64,000 nucleotides of DNA. Origin: Polymorphobacter fuscus (lineage in GTDB: Bacteria > Pseudomonadota > Alphaproteobacteria > Sphingomonadales > Sphingomonadaceae). The position numbers and the translations under genes were made by a program. This document shows positions 7,693 to 16,743 of this stretch, in pieces; position 1 is the first letter of the stretch, and every line of letters starts with the position of its first letter. The stretch covers positions 1 to 64,000 of the forward strand of contig NZ_JAATJI010000001.1 of NCBI RefSeq assembly GCF_011927825.1, written 5' to 3'. The notes below the pieces were generated by a model. It was given only the letters and a program-made list of their open reading frames with translations, made no database searches and was not told where the DNA came from.

Positions 7693-9627
7693 TTATTTGC
7701 TCCATGCGATGGTGCCAAGGCCGATAACGTTGAGAATGCCGGCGATGGTCTCGGGCTTCACGCCCCCCGCGCCATAGACCTGCAACTGGTCGACGGCCGG
7801 CGAAAGAATGGCGAATGTGGCATCGGATGCGGCACGTTCGCGTTTCGCCCACACACCATATTCAACATGATTCAGTCTTTGTTGAAGTACGTCAGCCGGA
7901 ATGCGACCGCGTGAAACACTTTCAGAATAACTGAGAGCTGCTAAGTTATAATTTCTCATTTTTAGTGTTTCAGTCTGTGCAGAGTCAGCATTCCGCATTG
8001 CTGCTTGTGCGTCGACTAGGAGTGCGACCTCTTCAGCACGGGGCAACAGGGCACGACTCGTCAGATCGAGAAGCGATTTCAGTCGCCCGGCTTCCAGTTC
8101 GGCGAGCGATTGCCGCATCTTCGCTTCCGCAATAGCCACCAATACGCCGTCTGTATCAGGCAGCGTTTTGCTATAATATTGCGCCAATGTTTTGATGGGC
8201 TCGGCGATCTCGATCATTGCGACCGCCAGGATGGCGCCCGTGGACGGTTGCTTTGTTTTCGCGTCCAAGACTTCCTGCGCTATTTCTTTGCTTGTTTTGT
8301 TGTTAACCTCAAGCAGCAGCGCAACGAGCTTGTCGCCACGAAACTTCTCGGCGTCGGCACGGGCCTGAGCCAAAACAGCGCGGCCGGGTTCGAATTTTCC
8401 TACAACAGCTGCGGCCACCTTGATATTCTTTAGCGCAGTGTCGACCATGCCGTCTTTGGCCTTGTCACCGCATTTTGATTTGGCGGCGTCGTTACTGGCG
8501 GTCGGCGCGACGGGCAAAGTTGCCGCCGGCGCGGCAGGGGCTCCTGCAGGTGTTGTTGTGGGAGCGGCGGGCAACGTTGGCGCCGGCGCTATAGGGGCAC
8601 CTGCAGGCGCTGCCGTGGCAGCGGCAGCCTGGGCTTCCTCGACGCTTAGAGTTTGCAGTTCTTCAGTAAACCAGTCAACGCGGCACAACGCTCCCTTGAT
8701 TTCATTTGTAAGATTAGGTTGGAGTTTTACTTTCGCTTTTGCCAACAAATCGTTCAATTCCTTGTGGACAGAGGCCACTTCATCTGTGACCTTTTCTTGA
8801 CGCTTTATGTCGTCGTTTAATTCCTGGATATTATCGAAACCGAAAGTAGGAGGATTCTTCATCTCGACGATTTCGTTGCCGTCTAGGCACAGATTTGTAG
8901 GGCCTGCGAAGCGCAATTCACGCCAACCGTCGACTTCCCGTTTATCGCACGGAATCTGAGCAGCGAGTCTGGTGCGTGCCGCGCGCACCCGCTTGCAGTC
9001 GGCTTCCATATCACTGTTGGGTTTGTGGCCGAGCAAAGGGATGCCATTGTCATCACAGACGGGCGCGTCCTGGTTTGGTAGCCTTGCAGTCCAAGCTCGC
9101 ATTTCCAGCGCCTGCTCCAAGCTTCTTATTGCTACACGCACCTGCGCTACAGTCGACGGGAATTTGACGTTCGACGGCTTGAAGGTCGGCACGGGAGGCG
9201 CGGTGTCTGGTTCAATCTGCGTCAAACTTTTGAGTCTGAAGCTGATTGCCTCTTTGAGCTCCCTGGCGTCACCATTTACATAGCGGGCCAAATACAGGTC
9301 ACGTCGTGACAGCCGCTGATCTACCAGAGCATCGATTGATGCCTTGAACCCCGCCTCAAGGTTGGCATCGTGGCGATCCAGAGCTTCGGTGTGCGCCTTG
9401 CGCGCAGCATCAAGCGCGTCGGCGAGCTTTTTCGTGGAGACTTCTTCGCTGGGGCTATGGAAGTAGAGTTGTGCCGATACCGGGGTCGCCCCGACAAGAG
9501 CGGCACCAACCAACAGGACCCAGTGCCGGCGGAATCCGAATTTCGGCGCGACGGCGTTCGAGAAGATCTTGAACGGCGGAGGCGTGCCTTTGACGCGTTG
9601 GCCATTCGACGTCGTTGTTTCCAGCAT
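7693..9627 (-). CDS. Large exported coiled-coil protein of unknown function
   Basis: This is the first gene of the eight-gene minus-strand run. I choose ATG 9627, with GGGA seven bases upstream, over the in-frame GTG at 9639; this gives 644 aa. A hydrophobic segment WVLLVGAALVGATPVSAQ near residue 45 ends like a signal peptide cleavage site, with a longer than normal N-terminal tail before it. The mature part is mostly alpha-helical, with an N-terminal coiled coil rich in Ala, Asp and Arg and several Cys residues. In the middle an Ala/Pro/Thr-rich hinge carries two imperfect copies of an APAGAP...APTLP unit (about 8500-8630). A second long helical domain closes the protein. No catalytic motif is visible. 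A structural or adhesive role in the envelope is possible. Confidence 0.6.
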   Translation of the reverse strand: MLETTTSNGQRVKGTPPPFKIFSNAVAPKFGFRRHWVLLVGAALVGATPVSAQLYFHSPSEEVSTKKLADALDAARKAHTEALDRHDANLEAGFKASIDALVDQRLSRRDLYLARYVNGDARELKEAISFRLKSLTQIEPDTAPPVPTFKPSNVKFPSTVAQVRVAIRSLEQALEMRAWTARLPNQDAPVCDDNGIPLLGHKPNSDMEADCKRVRAARTRLAAQIPCDKREVDGWRELRFAGPTNLCLDGNEIVEMKNPPTFGFDNIQELNDDIKRQEKVTDEVASVHKELNDLLAKAKVKLQPNLTNEIKGALCRVDWFTEELQTLSVEEAQAAAATAAPAGAPIAPAPTLPAAPTTTPAGAPAAPAATLPVAPTASNDAAKSKCGDKAKDGMVDTALKNIKVAAAVVGKFEPGRAVLAQARADAEKFRGDKLVALLLEVNNKTSKEIAQEVLDAKTKQPSTGAILAVAMIEIAEPIKTLAQYYSKTLPDTDGVLVAIAEAKMRQSLAELEAGRLKSLLDLTSRALLPRAEEVALLVDAQAAMRNADSAQTETLKMRNYNLAALSYSESVSRGRIPADVLQQRLNHVEYGVWAKRERAASDATFAILSPAVDQLQVYGAGGVKPETIAGILNVIGLGTIAWSK

Positions 9628-9702
9628 AAGATATCCCACTCGGCGTTACGCGAACAAGCAGACGCGAATTGCTAAAGGTTTGAAATTCGTTTCACGCAAA
9701 TT

Positions 9703-10701
9703 TCACGCCGTTACCTTGGTTTCCACAAACCGCTGCAGATCGAGATACCAGCACGTGCCGGTCGTGTCGGGCCAGACGCTGCGGCTCGCCTGCGTCGCAT
9801 GAATGCCGTCCGCAAGCGCTTCCAGGACAACCGGGCCGCGCCAGTTGAGCGGCCAGTTCATGATAGCTTCCATATAAGCGGTGTCGAAAAGCCCTTCGCC
9901 ATAGTTGCCGATCAACAACCGGCCGCCATCGTTGAGCATAGCGAATAGCCGCTCGGTCAGGTTGCGGGCGATGGGTTCGGGCAGGTAATCATAGAGCCCT
10001 GCGGCATAGATGAGATCAAAGCTACCCAGGTTGCGGCCGCCGCCGCGGAGCACGTCGCGCACCGACATTTCGAGCATTTCGATCGCAGGGAAGCGTTCGG
10101 CATAGTCGCGGGCGATGCTCGCCAGGCTGTCCGTGTCCTGATCAACTGCAACGAAGCGGCCAATAGATCCTTGTGTTAACGCCAGCGACCATTCGACTTC
10201 GCGCAGATGGCCACAGGCGAGCGACAGGATCGAAGGGCGCTGCACACGCACTGCCGTTTCGTCGATCGCATCGGCGAGGATCATGCGGCGCTCGCGAACC
10301 GATCGTGCCGGCGGTGCTGAGTGCGTCATCGCCGTCACGACGCTCGCGACTGGGTCAGATGTTGTCCAGGGCGCGCCCGGCTGACGGTAGATGACGTCAA
10401 GCAGGCCAGCATCGCCGGGATAGCCGCGCGGCCGGGCAAAGGCATGGCCGGCGATCGGACATAAACGCGCCATCGCAGCTGCTTCATGACCACTGACCAG
10501 GGGCAGGACGATATCGTGCCACTCACTCCCTGCCTCGATGCGGAGTTGGTGCAACGCGGCGCGAAACTCGGCAATGAACGGCGGTGCGCCTTCGCTGTGC
10601 AGCCGCGCCAGCGCAGCTGAAAGCCTCTCATTGACCACTCCGGGCCATTTCGACGGCGACGGAATCGTGACGACACCGGCATTATCGTTTTCGTACCTCA
10701 T
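9703..10701 (-). CDS. Class I SAM-dependent methyltransferase
   Basis: Predicted 332 aa from ATG 10701, which has GGGAG seven bases before it. The N-terminal 140 residues are helical and include FARPRGYPGDAGLLDVIY, a motif I associate with methyltransferases of the PhcB / 3-hydroxypalmitate methyl ester type. The C-terminal half is a Rossmann methyltransferase: motif I SILSLACGH, an acidic residue in FVAVDQD, and motif IV in FDLIYAAGLYDYLP. It is the last gene of the exporter operon, 21 bp after the ATPase gene. Position suggests it methylates a product handled by the exporter, possibly the product of the nearby YcaO/TfuA pair. The substrate cannot be read from the sequence. Confidence 0.75.
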   Translation of the reverse strand: MRYENDNAGVVTIPSPSKWPGVVNERLSAALARLHSEGAPPFIAEFRAALHQLRIEAGSEWHDIVLPLVSGHEAAAMARLCPIAGHAFARPRGYPGDAGLLDVIYRQPGAPWTTSDPVASVVTAMTHSAPPARSVRERRMILADAIDETAVRVQRPSILSLACGHLREVEWSLALTQGSIGRFVAVDQDTDSLASIARDYAERFPAIEMLEMSVRDVLRGGGRNLGSFDLIYAAGLYDYLPEPIARNLTERLFAMLNDGGRLLIGNYGEGLFDTAYMEAIMNWPLNWRGPVVLEALADGIHATQASRSVWPDTTGTCWYLDLQRFVETKVTA

Positions 10702-10722
10702 TGTGGTTCTCCCTTTCAAAAA

Positions 10723-11385
10723 TCAGGCTGCAGGCCGCTGAAGTTGCAGGCGATCGCTGGCGGCATCGAACATCGTAGCGTCATGGCTTACCGCGATGAC
10801 GACAGCGCCGGATTCGCGGGCGTAGTGCCCGATCGCCTCGGCAACGGTGCGGGCGTTGACAGGATCAAGTGCGGCAGTCGGTTCATCAGCAAGTAAAAGG
10901 CTAGGCGCCGCAGCCAGCGCCTGTGCCAGCGCAACACGTTGCTTTTCACCGCCTGAAAGGTCCGCCGGACGCTGGGAAAGGCGATGCCCGAGACCGAGTT
11001 TTTCGACCCAGGCCAACCCCGAAGTGGTTGCATCCGGCCGGCCGCGAAGCCGTCCAACGAGCGCCATATGTTCGGCGACCGTCAGCACGTCGATCAAGCG
11101 ACAAGTCTGAAACACCAGCGCGACTTCCTTGCTGCGCCATTGCTGGCGCTGGCGGTGGCTCAGGCTGGTGACTGGCGTTGTGCCGTGAGAAACAGTTCCC
11201 AATGTGGGTGCCACAACGCCGGCGATGATTGACAGCAATGTCGTCTTGCCAGCGCCACTGGGGCCTGAAACGCAGGTGAAGGTTCCCCGCGCAAAACTCC
11301 ATGTCAGCGACGCCAGCACCGGCTGGCGCTGGGCGCCTTCCACAATGGCATGCGCCACTTCGTTCAGGATAAGTGGCGCGCTCAT
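10723..11385 (-). CDS. ABC transporter ATP-binding protein, MacB/LolD type
   Basis: The 220-aa protein is a complete ABC ATPase. It has Walker A GPSGAGKTTLL, a Q-loop region LVFQTCRLIDVLTV, the signature LSGGEKQRVALAQAL, Walker B LLLADEPTAALDP and the switch His in VIAVSHD. The short length and signature are those of the MacB/LolD/FtsE group, which drives mechanotransmission transporters rather than channel-type exporters. The start overlaps the stop of the adaptor gene by ATGA. It works with the FtsX-like permease and the lipoprotein adaptor encoded just upstream. Confidence 0.9.
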   Translation of the reverse strand: MSAPLILNEVAHAIVEGAQRQPVLASLTWSFARGTFTCVSGPSGAGKTTLLSIIAGVVAPTLGTVSHGTTPVTSLSHRQRQQWRSKEVALVFQTCRLIDVLTVAEHMALVGRLRGRPDATTSGLAWVEKLGLGHRLSQRPADLSGGEKQRVALAQALAAAPSLLLADEPTAALDPVNARTVAEAIGHYARESGAVVIAVSHDATMFDAASDRLQLQRPAA

Positions 11386-12389
11386 CCGCGTAGCCCTACA
11401 TAGACGCGCAACCCCACGACCGCTGGCGGCGGCTCGCCGTCGAACGCGATCCAGGCTTCGCGCGTATCGCGATCGAAGCGGTCGCTGGGATCGAGTGATC
11501 GCGCCGTCTTACGCCCCATCTGGCCGGATAGCGTCACAACATGTCCGCGCCAGCGCTGGGCACTGCCATCAACCCAGATGTCGGCGCCCATTCCTTGCCG
11601 GACGGACCACGCATCCCGGTCAGTAATCTCAGCCTTGGCGATCATGTTTTCGAGATTGGCAACGACCATTACCGGCGTGCCCATGCTCGCGCCGCTGAAC
11701 TCGCCGGCATGTTTCAAAACGCGTAAGACGGTCCCGTCGATCGGCGCGCGCAGAATGCATTTTTCCGTTTCGGCGTCGATAGCGCTTGCGTCGGCGCCGG
11801 TTGCGACAGCCACTGCCGCCGCTGCGACGCGTTCATCCGGCCGCGCACCATTGGCCAGCGCCGCGAGTTCCGCCGAAGCCTTCGCGAGGGCGGCTGCTTG
11901 GCTATCACGGTCGTTGGCGAGTTGGTTCAGCCGGCGCGCCGATACAAAGCCGCTGGTTTTCAGTAACTCGGCACGTGCTAGAAGATCGGCTGCATCGTGT
12001 AACTTGCTTTTGGACTCATCGACGCGGGCTGCCGCCGCTGCGATGATTTCCTTGCGCGGACCGGCAGCAACCAAGCGGGCGTCAGCGGCCGCTTCTCTTG
12101 CGCGCGCGATAGCTGCGGCAGCACGGGCTCGGACATCCGCGCACGCCAGCTCCATCAACGGTTGGCCAGCGGCAACCTTGTTGCCCTGGTCAACAAGGAC
12201 TCGCACGATCACGGCGTCGCGTTCTGCGGCAAGGAAACGGGCTTCGCTCGCGGCGTCAAGTCGTGCAGTCGCCGTGAGCTTATAGCGTGGTTCGGCAGAT
12301 GTTTGATCAGCAACTGCTTCGCTGCATCCCGGCAGCGCAACAATCGCGAGCAGCGCCATAAAGCGCGGTTCAGCTGCGAAAGATGACAT
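11382..12389 (-). CDS. Membrane fusion (HlyD-family) lipoprotein adaptor
   Basis: The 335-aa protein begins with a lipoprotein signal ending in ALPGC. It then has the half lipoyl motif VIVRVLVDQGNKVAAGQPLMEL, a long Ala/Arg-rich alpha-hairpin (about 70-200), the second lipoyl half ILRAPIDGTVLRVLKHAGEFS and a beta-barrel with VMVVANLENMIAKAEI. This is the order of a periplasmic membrane-fusion protein. Its start overlaps the permease gene by 20 bp. A shorter start at 12359 would avoid the overlap but loses the charged part of the signal. With the neighbouring permease and ATPase it makes a MacA/MacB-like exporter. No outer-membrane channel gene is in this cluster. Confidence 0.85.
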   Translation of the reverse strand: MSSFAAEPRFMALLAIVALPGCSEAVADQTSAEPRYKLTATARLDAASEARFLAAERDAVIVRVLVDQGNKVAAGQPLMELACADVRARAAAAIARAREAAADARLVAAGPRKEIIAAAAARVDESKSKLHDAADLLARAELLKTSGFVSARRLNQLANDRDSQAAALAKASAELAALANGARPDERVAAAAVAVATGADASAIDAETEKCILRAPIDGTVLRVLKHAGEFSGASMGTPVMVVANLENMIAKAEITDRDAWSVRQGMGADIWVDGSAQRWRGHVVTLSGQMGRKTARSLDPSDRFDRDTREAWIAFDGEPPPAVVGLRVYVGLRG

Positions 12390-13527
12390 GCGGGGGGAAC
12401 CTCTTTAGGGCGCGGATTGCGGCAACGACCGCCAAGCCAAAGCTGATGGCGACAAGGGCGAGGGCGAAGACGACATCGACAGGTTTCAGCGTGACCCAGG
12501 GCAGCATCGGTGCAGCCACGGCGCGTGCCAGCGGGACAGCGACCAGCGCAACGAGGCCAGCGCCGCCGGTCAACACCGCCGCAACCGCGCCGACGAGCAT
12601 GGCAAGTTGCCGGTCGCTGGCGCCGTGGCCGATCAGCGAGACGAAATCCTGTGATCGGCGCTGGATAAAGCGCCCGATGCTGGTCAGCATCAGCAGGATC
12701 ATTAGCAAACTGGCCAGAATAGCTGCCAAAAGAATTGCGGCACCGGCACCAGTTTTGGTTTGCCAGTATCGCGAGCTGTCGGCCTGGAACGCCGCGTCTG
12801 TGCGAACATCCAGTTCCGGATATCGAGCTTTCAACCGTTTTAGCCTTGCATCGAGGTCAGATGGCCGACCGCGCGGAAAATCGATTGCAAGGAACGCTAC
12901 CTGATCGATCGGTGCGGCGAGTGCTGCTCGTGCATCATCGAGTCCGGTAACGACATAGGGAGCGCCCAGGAAGGTGGCGAGGCCATCAGTTGGCGCCGCC
13001 GAAGCCATTGTGAGCGCGCCGATACTGGATTCGCTGTCTGACCGCGCGATATCGAGCCTTCTCATATCGGAGCGGTCAGCAACGAAGCGTCGCGGCGCCA
13101 AATCGGCCTCCTCCACCCCGATCAAGGCGACGTTGCCGCGACGACCGGCCGGTGAAACCCAACCCGTAAAACCGAACACGACGCGCCGCACCGAGGCGCC
13201 GGGCAGATCAGCCAGAACAGCGCCTGCATAGCCTTCAGAGATCGGCATGGGAAAATCGAAGCTTTCAACGCCCCGATCCGAAACCCAGACATCCGCCGAC
13301 AGCCACCGCGGCGCGGCGGAAGCAGCAGACAGAAAGGAGGTGAAAACAGCGAACTGGAAACAGGCCACAGTTGCCGCAGTGCCGGCAGAACCGATGCCGC
13401 CGAGCAACGACCGAATATCTCGCAGCATGATTGCCCCGAGCAACAGACCGACCACGCTGCCGGACATTGGACCGGCAGCTTCGGTGTCTGGGCCTGAAAG
13501 CCAGGCAGTAGGAAAACGGATCGACAT
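12370..13527 (-). CDS. FtsX/MacB-like ABC transporter permease
   Basis: The 385-aa protein has one hydrophobic helix near residues 45-70, a periplasmic domain of about 190 residues, and three C-terminal membrane helices (ILLAAILASLLMILLML, then LVGAVAAVLTGGAGLVALVAV, then VVFALALVAISFGLAVVAAI). This is the four-helix layout of MacB/FtsX permeases. It is the first gene of the exporter operon and is divergent from the regulator gene at 13727. The 199-bp gap between them probably contains both promoters. Transporters of this type commonly move peptides, toxins or lipoproteins across the periplasm, which would fit export or immunity for a peptide product. Confidence 0.75.
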   Translation of the reverse strand: MSIRFPTAWLSGPDTEAAGPMSGSVVGLLLGAIMLRDIRSLLGGIGSAGTAATVACFQFAVFTSFLSAASAAPRWLSADVWVSDRGVESFDFPMPISEGYAGAVLADLPGASVRRVVFGFTGWVSPAGRRGNVALIGVEEADLAPRRFVADRSDMRRLDIARSDSESSIGALTMASAAPTDGLATFLGAPYVVTGLDDARAALAAPIDQVAFLAIDFPRGRPSDLDARLKRLKARYPELDVRTDAAFQADSSRYWQTKTGAGAAILLAAILASLLMILLMLTSIGRFIQRRSQDFVSLIGHGASDRQLAMLVGAVAAVLTGGAGLVALVAVPLARAVAAPMLPWVTLKPVDVVFALALVAISFGLAVVAAIRALKRFPPHVIFRS

Positions 13528-13726
13528 GCCGCAGTGTTTCGGCTTGCTATCTCATTCCTTACAGCGTGCTCACGATATCCTAACGGCCTTTTTACGTAGC
13601 CGCCTCGCCTGGGCCGTCTGCCAGTCCGAAACTTGTCAGCAAGAAAGACTATGGGCATTTAAGGTACAGCGAGGGGGCGACAGGGCACATGTGTGGAGCG
13701 GTTGATCAGCCGAGGGAGCGTACGGT

Positions 13727-15577
13727 GTGACAACCGAAGCCTTTGCGCGTCCAGCGGTTCAGAAAATCTTTGGGCTAGCCGATTTATTTCTGCCAGATGG
13801 GACCCACGTAAAGCTCGGCAAACGCGCGCGAGCCTTGATGGCGATGCTGGCGGTATCGCCCGCGCAGTCGCTGTCGCGCGACTACATCATCCAGATGTTG
13901 TGGGGTCGGAGTTATCGAGAGCAGGGGCAGATCAGTCTGCGGCAATGCCTTAGTGAACTGCGCCGCGAATTGCCTGAAACGATGCTTGCTGCGGACAATC
14001 GCGCGATCTGGCTAAATCCTGGCAAGGTGCAAACAGAGATCGACGTGCTGGTCGCCCAAAGTTCGAACGACGATTTTGTGGCTGGCTTATCCCGACTGGG
14101 CCGGCCCTTCGATTCGCTATTTCTCCCGGGTGCATTTGAGCAATGGTCAGCGGACGCTGGCAGGAGTCTTACGGATAGGCTCCGGATTGAAGTTCATCGC
14201 CGGCTCTCCCGCCAACGAGCTGCATCGCAATGGGAGGCGGTAAATCGGCTTGCTGCCGCTTGGCTACTGCGCGAGCCAAGTGACAGCGAAGCGAACGCCG
14301 CTTTAGTTCTTTCACAAACCGAACAGGGCCAGACCGCTAACGCTCGTTCCACCTACGACGCGTTCGCCGGACCAGCGTCGCAGCCCGCGATCATGTTGCA
14401 TCCTTCGGCAGCTCCATTGCTGGTGGTGCGCGCCGTCCGCGAGGACGTGCCATTGGGTCTCGGACTAGCAATTAGAGAGGAGTTTGCGGAAGGACTCAGT
14501 CGGTTCCGCGAACTTCGCATTGCCCTGCCGGCTGCCGGTGCCGGCGAGCCGCGCGGCCCTGGTTATACGCTCGATTGTACGGTCCGTGGCAGTCAGACAC
14601 CTTATCTGTCGGCTCGACTGGCAACAAAGGATGTCGGTGAAGTCCTGTGGACGGACCGTCAGGCGCTCGATCATGACGGCGCCAGCCCGCGGGCACTGCA
14701 GCAGCAGATCGCCGACCTTGTGGCACGTGTTGTCGCGACGCTCGTGCCAACAATCGCTGACGACGCCATAATGCGGCCTGAGCCGCCTGTTGGCCCGACG
14801 TATATTGCCTATTTGCGCGCCCGCTCGCTTTCCATCGCGCCGGCCAGTCACGAGGCGGCGCTGGCGTCGGCGCGTGCCTTGCAACAACTGATTTCCAATG
14901 ATCCGGATTTCATTCCGGCCTACGCGCCGCTCGCGCGGTTACTTAACACCGATTACTTTTACACGCGACTTGGATCAACCGGTCCTGGCCATCGCGCGCA
15001 AGCGCAAACGCTGTCGAATGTCGCCTACGCCTCCGACAGCAAGGACGCACATGTCAACAGCTTGATGGGTTGGTGCGCTTTGCGCCGGCAGGCGTGGGAC
15101 GAAGCCGAGCGTCATTTCAATGAAGTGGTTTGGCTGAATCCATTAAATTTTGATCGCCTCAACGAAGCCGGCGATGGTCTTGTCTATCTGGGCGAAATCG
15201 ATCGAGGTGAGCGATTGATCGAATCAGCACGCGCGCTGCGCGGGCGCTTCGATGCTTACTATTGGAACGACATCGGAAAAGTTCGTCTTTTTAGAGGCGA
15301 ACTGGATAGTGCATGCGATGCATTCGAAGCCGGTGGCGACAGTCTGATCTGGACACCAGTGTACGCCGCCATCGCTTTCGCGCTGGCCGGGCGCAATCCC
15401 GCCTCGATGCGGGAACGCGCCTTGGCGCGGCTGAAGATTTGCTGGCCCGACCGTGAAGCCATGACTGTCGACCGGATCTTAACCTTCTTCCATTTTCATC
15501 ACCCATTTCGGTTGAAGGAGCCGCAGCAGCTAATGGAGAGCGGGTTGCGCCAGGCTTTTGCTGGCAAGTTAGCGTGA
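13727..15577 (+). CDS. Winged-helix transcriptional regulator with TolB-like and TPR domains
   Basis: The 616-aa protein starts at GTG 13727, with GAGGGAG seven bases before it. Residues 12-110 form an OmpR/SARP-type winged helix (FGLADLFLPDGTHVKLGKRA, then LSRDYIIQMLWG and LRQCLSELRREL). A middle part with YTLDCTVRGSQTPYLSARLA and LWTDRQALDH resembles the TolB-like domain found in CadC-like and adenylate-cyclase-type regulators. The C-terminal 250 residues form tetratricopeptide repeats (for example AWDEAERHFNEVVWLNPLNF). It has no membrane helix and no phosphorylation domain. It is divergent from the exporter operon, so control of that operon and of the YcaO genes is the simplest guess. Confidence 0.8.
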   Translation: MTTEAFARPAVQKIFGLADLFLPDGTHVKLGKRARALMAMLAVSPAQSLSRDYIIQMLWGRSYREQGQISLRQCLSELRRELPETMLAADNRAIWLNPGKVQTEIDVLVAQSSNDDFVAGLSRLGRPFDSLFLPGAFEQWSADAGRSLTDRLRIEVHRRLSRQRAASQWEAVNRLAAAWLLREPSDSEANAALVLSQTEQGQTANARSTYDAFAGPASQPAIMLHPSAAPLLVVRAVREDVPLGLGLAIREEFAEGLSRFRELRIALPAAGAGEPRGPGYTLDCTVRGSQTPYLSARLATKDVGEVLWTDRQALDHDGASPRALQQQIADLVARVVATLVPTIADDAIMRPEPPVGPTYIAYLRARSLSIAPASHEAALASARALQQLISNDPDFIPAYAPLARLLNTDYFYTRLGSTGPGHRAQAQTLSNVAYASDSKDAHVNSLMGWCALRRQAWDEAERHFNEVVWLNPLNFDRLNEAGDGLVYLGEIDRGERLIESARALRGRFDAYYWNDIGKVRLFRGELDSACDAFEAGGDSLIWTPVYAAIAFALAGRNPASMRERALARLKICWPDREAMTVDRILTFFHFHHPFRLKEPQQLMESGLRQAFAGKLA

Positions 15578-15628
15578 AATTCGCGTGATGGCACTCGGCG
15601 CCGTACGCCTTCGCGATATGTTGATCCT

Positions 15629-16069
15629 GTGTTTGAAACCACTCTTTTAAGGGCGGCGCGAGCGGCTACGATCGGGCGGGTCCACGCGGCCAACGATTTG
15701 ATCGTAACAACTGAAGCGGCGCTGCCGCGACTCCGTCCTACCGCGGATGAATCAATTTGGATCGCTAGGCTCGCAATCCTCGACCCCGACGTTGGCGGGA
15801 TGCGAACGCGGCTGGCGCAAGCGATTAAGCAGCCTAGGCGATTCGATCTTATTGTTGTCTATCCACTAATCGACCGCTTTCCTCTCGCAGCTTCAATGTC
15901 CACGGCAAGAGCCTTAGGGGAGCGACTTGCTGCAAATGGATGGTTGCTGTTGGCGAGCGGCGATCGATTTTCAGACGGCGAGCTATTGGCTGTCGCGGCT
16001 GCCTCAGGGCTCACGCTGCTTTGTGCGTTACCAGGGCCGAATCGACTTCTCGTTTTAACGCGAGATTAG
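15629..16069 (+). CDS. Half-length methyltransferase-like protein
   Basis: The 146-aa protein starts at GTG 15629, about 50 bp after the regulator gene. From residue 70 it reads RRFDLIVVYPLIDRFP, then ALGERLAANGWLLLASGDRF and a final LTLLCALPGPNRLLVLTRD. This looks like the second half of a class I methyltransferase: strand 4 with motif IV, then strands 5 to 7. The glycine-rich SAM-binding motif I is missing, so it cannot be a normal methyltransferase alone. It could be a degenerate subunit or a relic. Its 3' end overlaps the convergent TfuA gene by 4 bp. Function unknown. Confidence 0.5.
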   Translation: MFETTLLRAARAATIGRVHAANDLIVTTEAALPRLRPTADESIWIARLAILDPDVGGMRTRLAQAIKQPRRFDLIVVYPLIDRFPLAASMSTARALGERLAANGWLLLASGDRFSDGELLAVAAASGLTLLCALPGPNRLLVLTRD

Positions 16070-16743
16070 GGTAGAAATCGCTCCCAGCGGGTTGAGGGCG
16101 GCGCAGGTGGTGGTAACGGCCAGCGCGAGTCGTGCAGAGCGAATTCGACGGCGCGCAGCGCGTCAGCCTGCTTTGTACTCGGTGCCGCCGCTAACATTCT
16201 CACCAACTCGCCAGAAATAGGAAGACCATCAAGCATTTTGCTCCAGCTACGATCTTTGAACGACATTGCGCGGGCTCGGTCATAGATGACACAGGCCGTT
16301 GCATGATCTACTGCTCCCGCGTGGCGAGTCCGGCCAAGTGCTGTCAACACATCTACCATTGCAACCGAAAGCTGCCGCCAGCCCAATTCTGCCGGCGCAT
16401 GCGCAACCGCAACGTCGCCGTCGTCAATAAGCACACCGCGCCGATAGGCTCGAAACACCACCCCAACACCGATCATCCCGAACTGATGTAATTCGCAGGC
16501 CCGTAGTGCTCCCATACTGGCAGCACCGACGACACGGTGACCTGCCGAAAGGAGGGTCAGAATTTCCTTGTGCCAAGGGCTACGCTGGCGCCCAAAAAGC
16601 CCATCAATCAAGATTAGAGTCGACGGTACTTTTGGCGCTGCGGCGAGCATATCGCCCAATGCAGCGGGAGGCTGACGGCGTACGGCGGAAGGCAGGCCAA
16701 CCCCTGCGAGTGTTGGGCCACAAAATATGATGACATCGCTCAT
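16066..16743 (-). CDS. TfuA family protein
   Basis: Predicted 225 aa from ATG 16743, whose ATGA overlaps the YcaO stop. It begins SDVIIFCGPTLAG, followed by LILIDGLFGRQRSPWHKEIL and GHRVVGAASMGALRACELHQFGM, all characteristic of TfuA proteins. TfuA was named from the trifolitoxin system. TfuA partners with YcaO enzymes that put sulfur into a peptide backbone, as in thioviridamide-type compounds and methyl-coenzyme M reductase; there it is thought to deliver sulfide to YcaO. The frame is open to 16869, but that extension lies inside the YcaO gene. It is the last gene of a three-gene operon and converges with the half-methyltransferase gene. Confidence 0.88.
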   Translation of the reverse strand: MSDVIIFCGPTLAGVGLPSAVRRQPPAALGDMLAAAPKVPSTLILIDGLFGRQRSPWHKEILTLLSAGHRVVGAASMGALRACELHQFGMIGVGVVFRAYRRGVLIDDGDVAVAHAPAELGWRQLSVAMVDVLTALGRTRHAGAVDHATACVIYDRARAMSFKDRSWSKMLDGLPISGELVRMLAAAPSTKQADALRAVEFALHDSRWPLPPPAPPSTRWERFLP

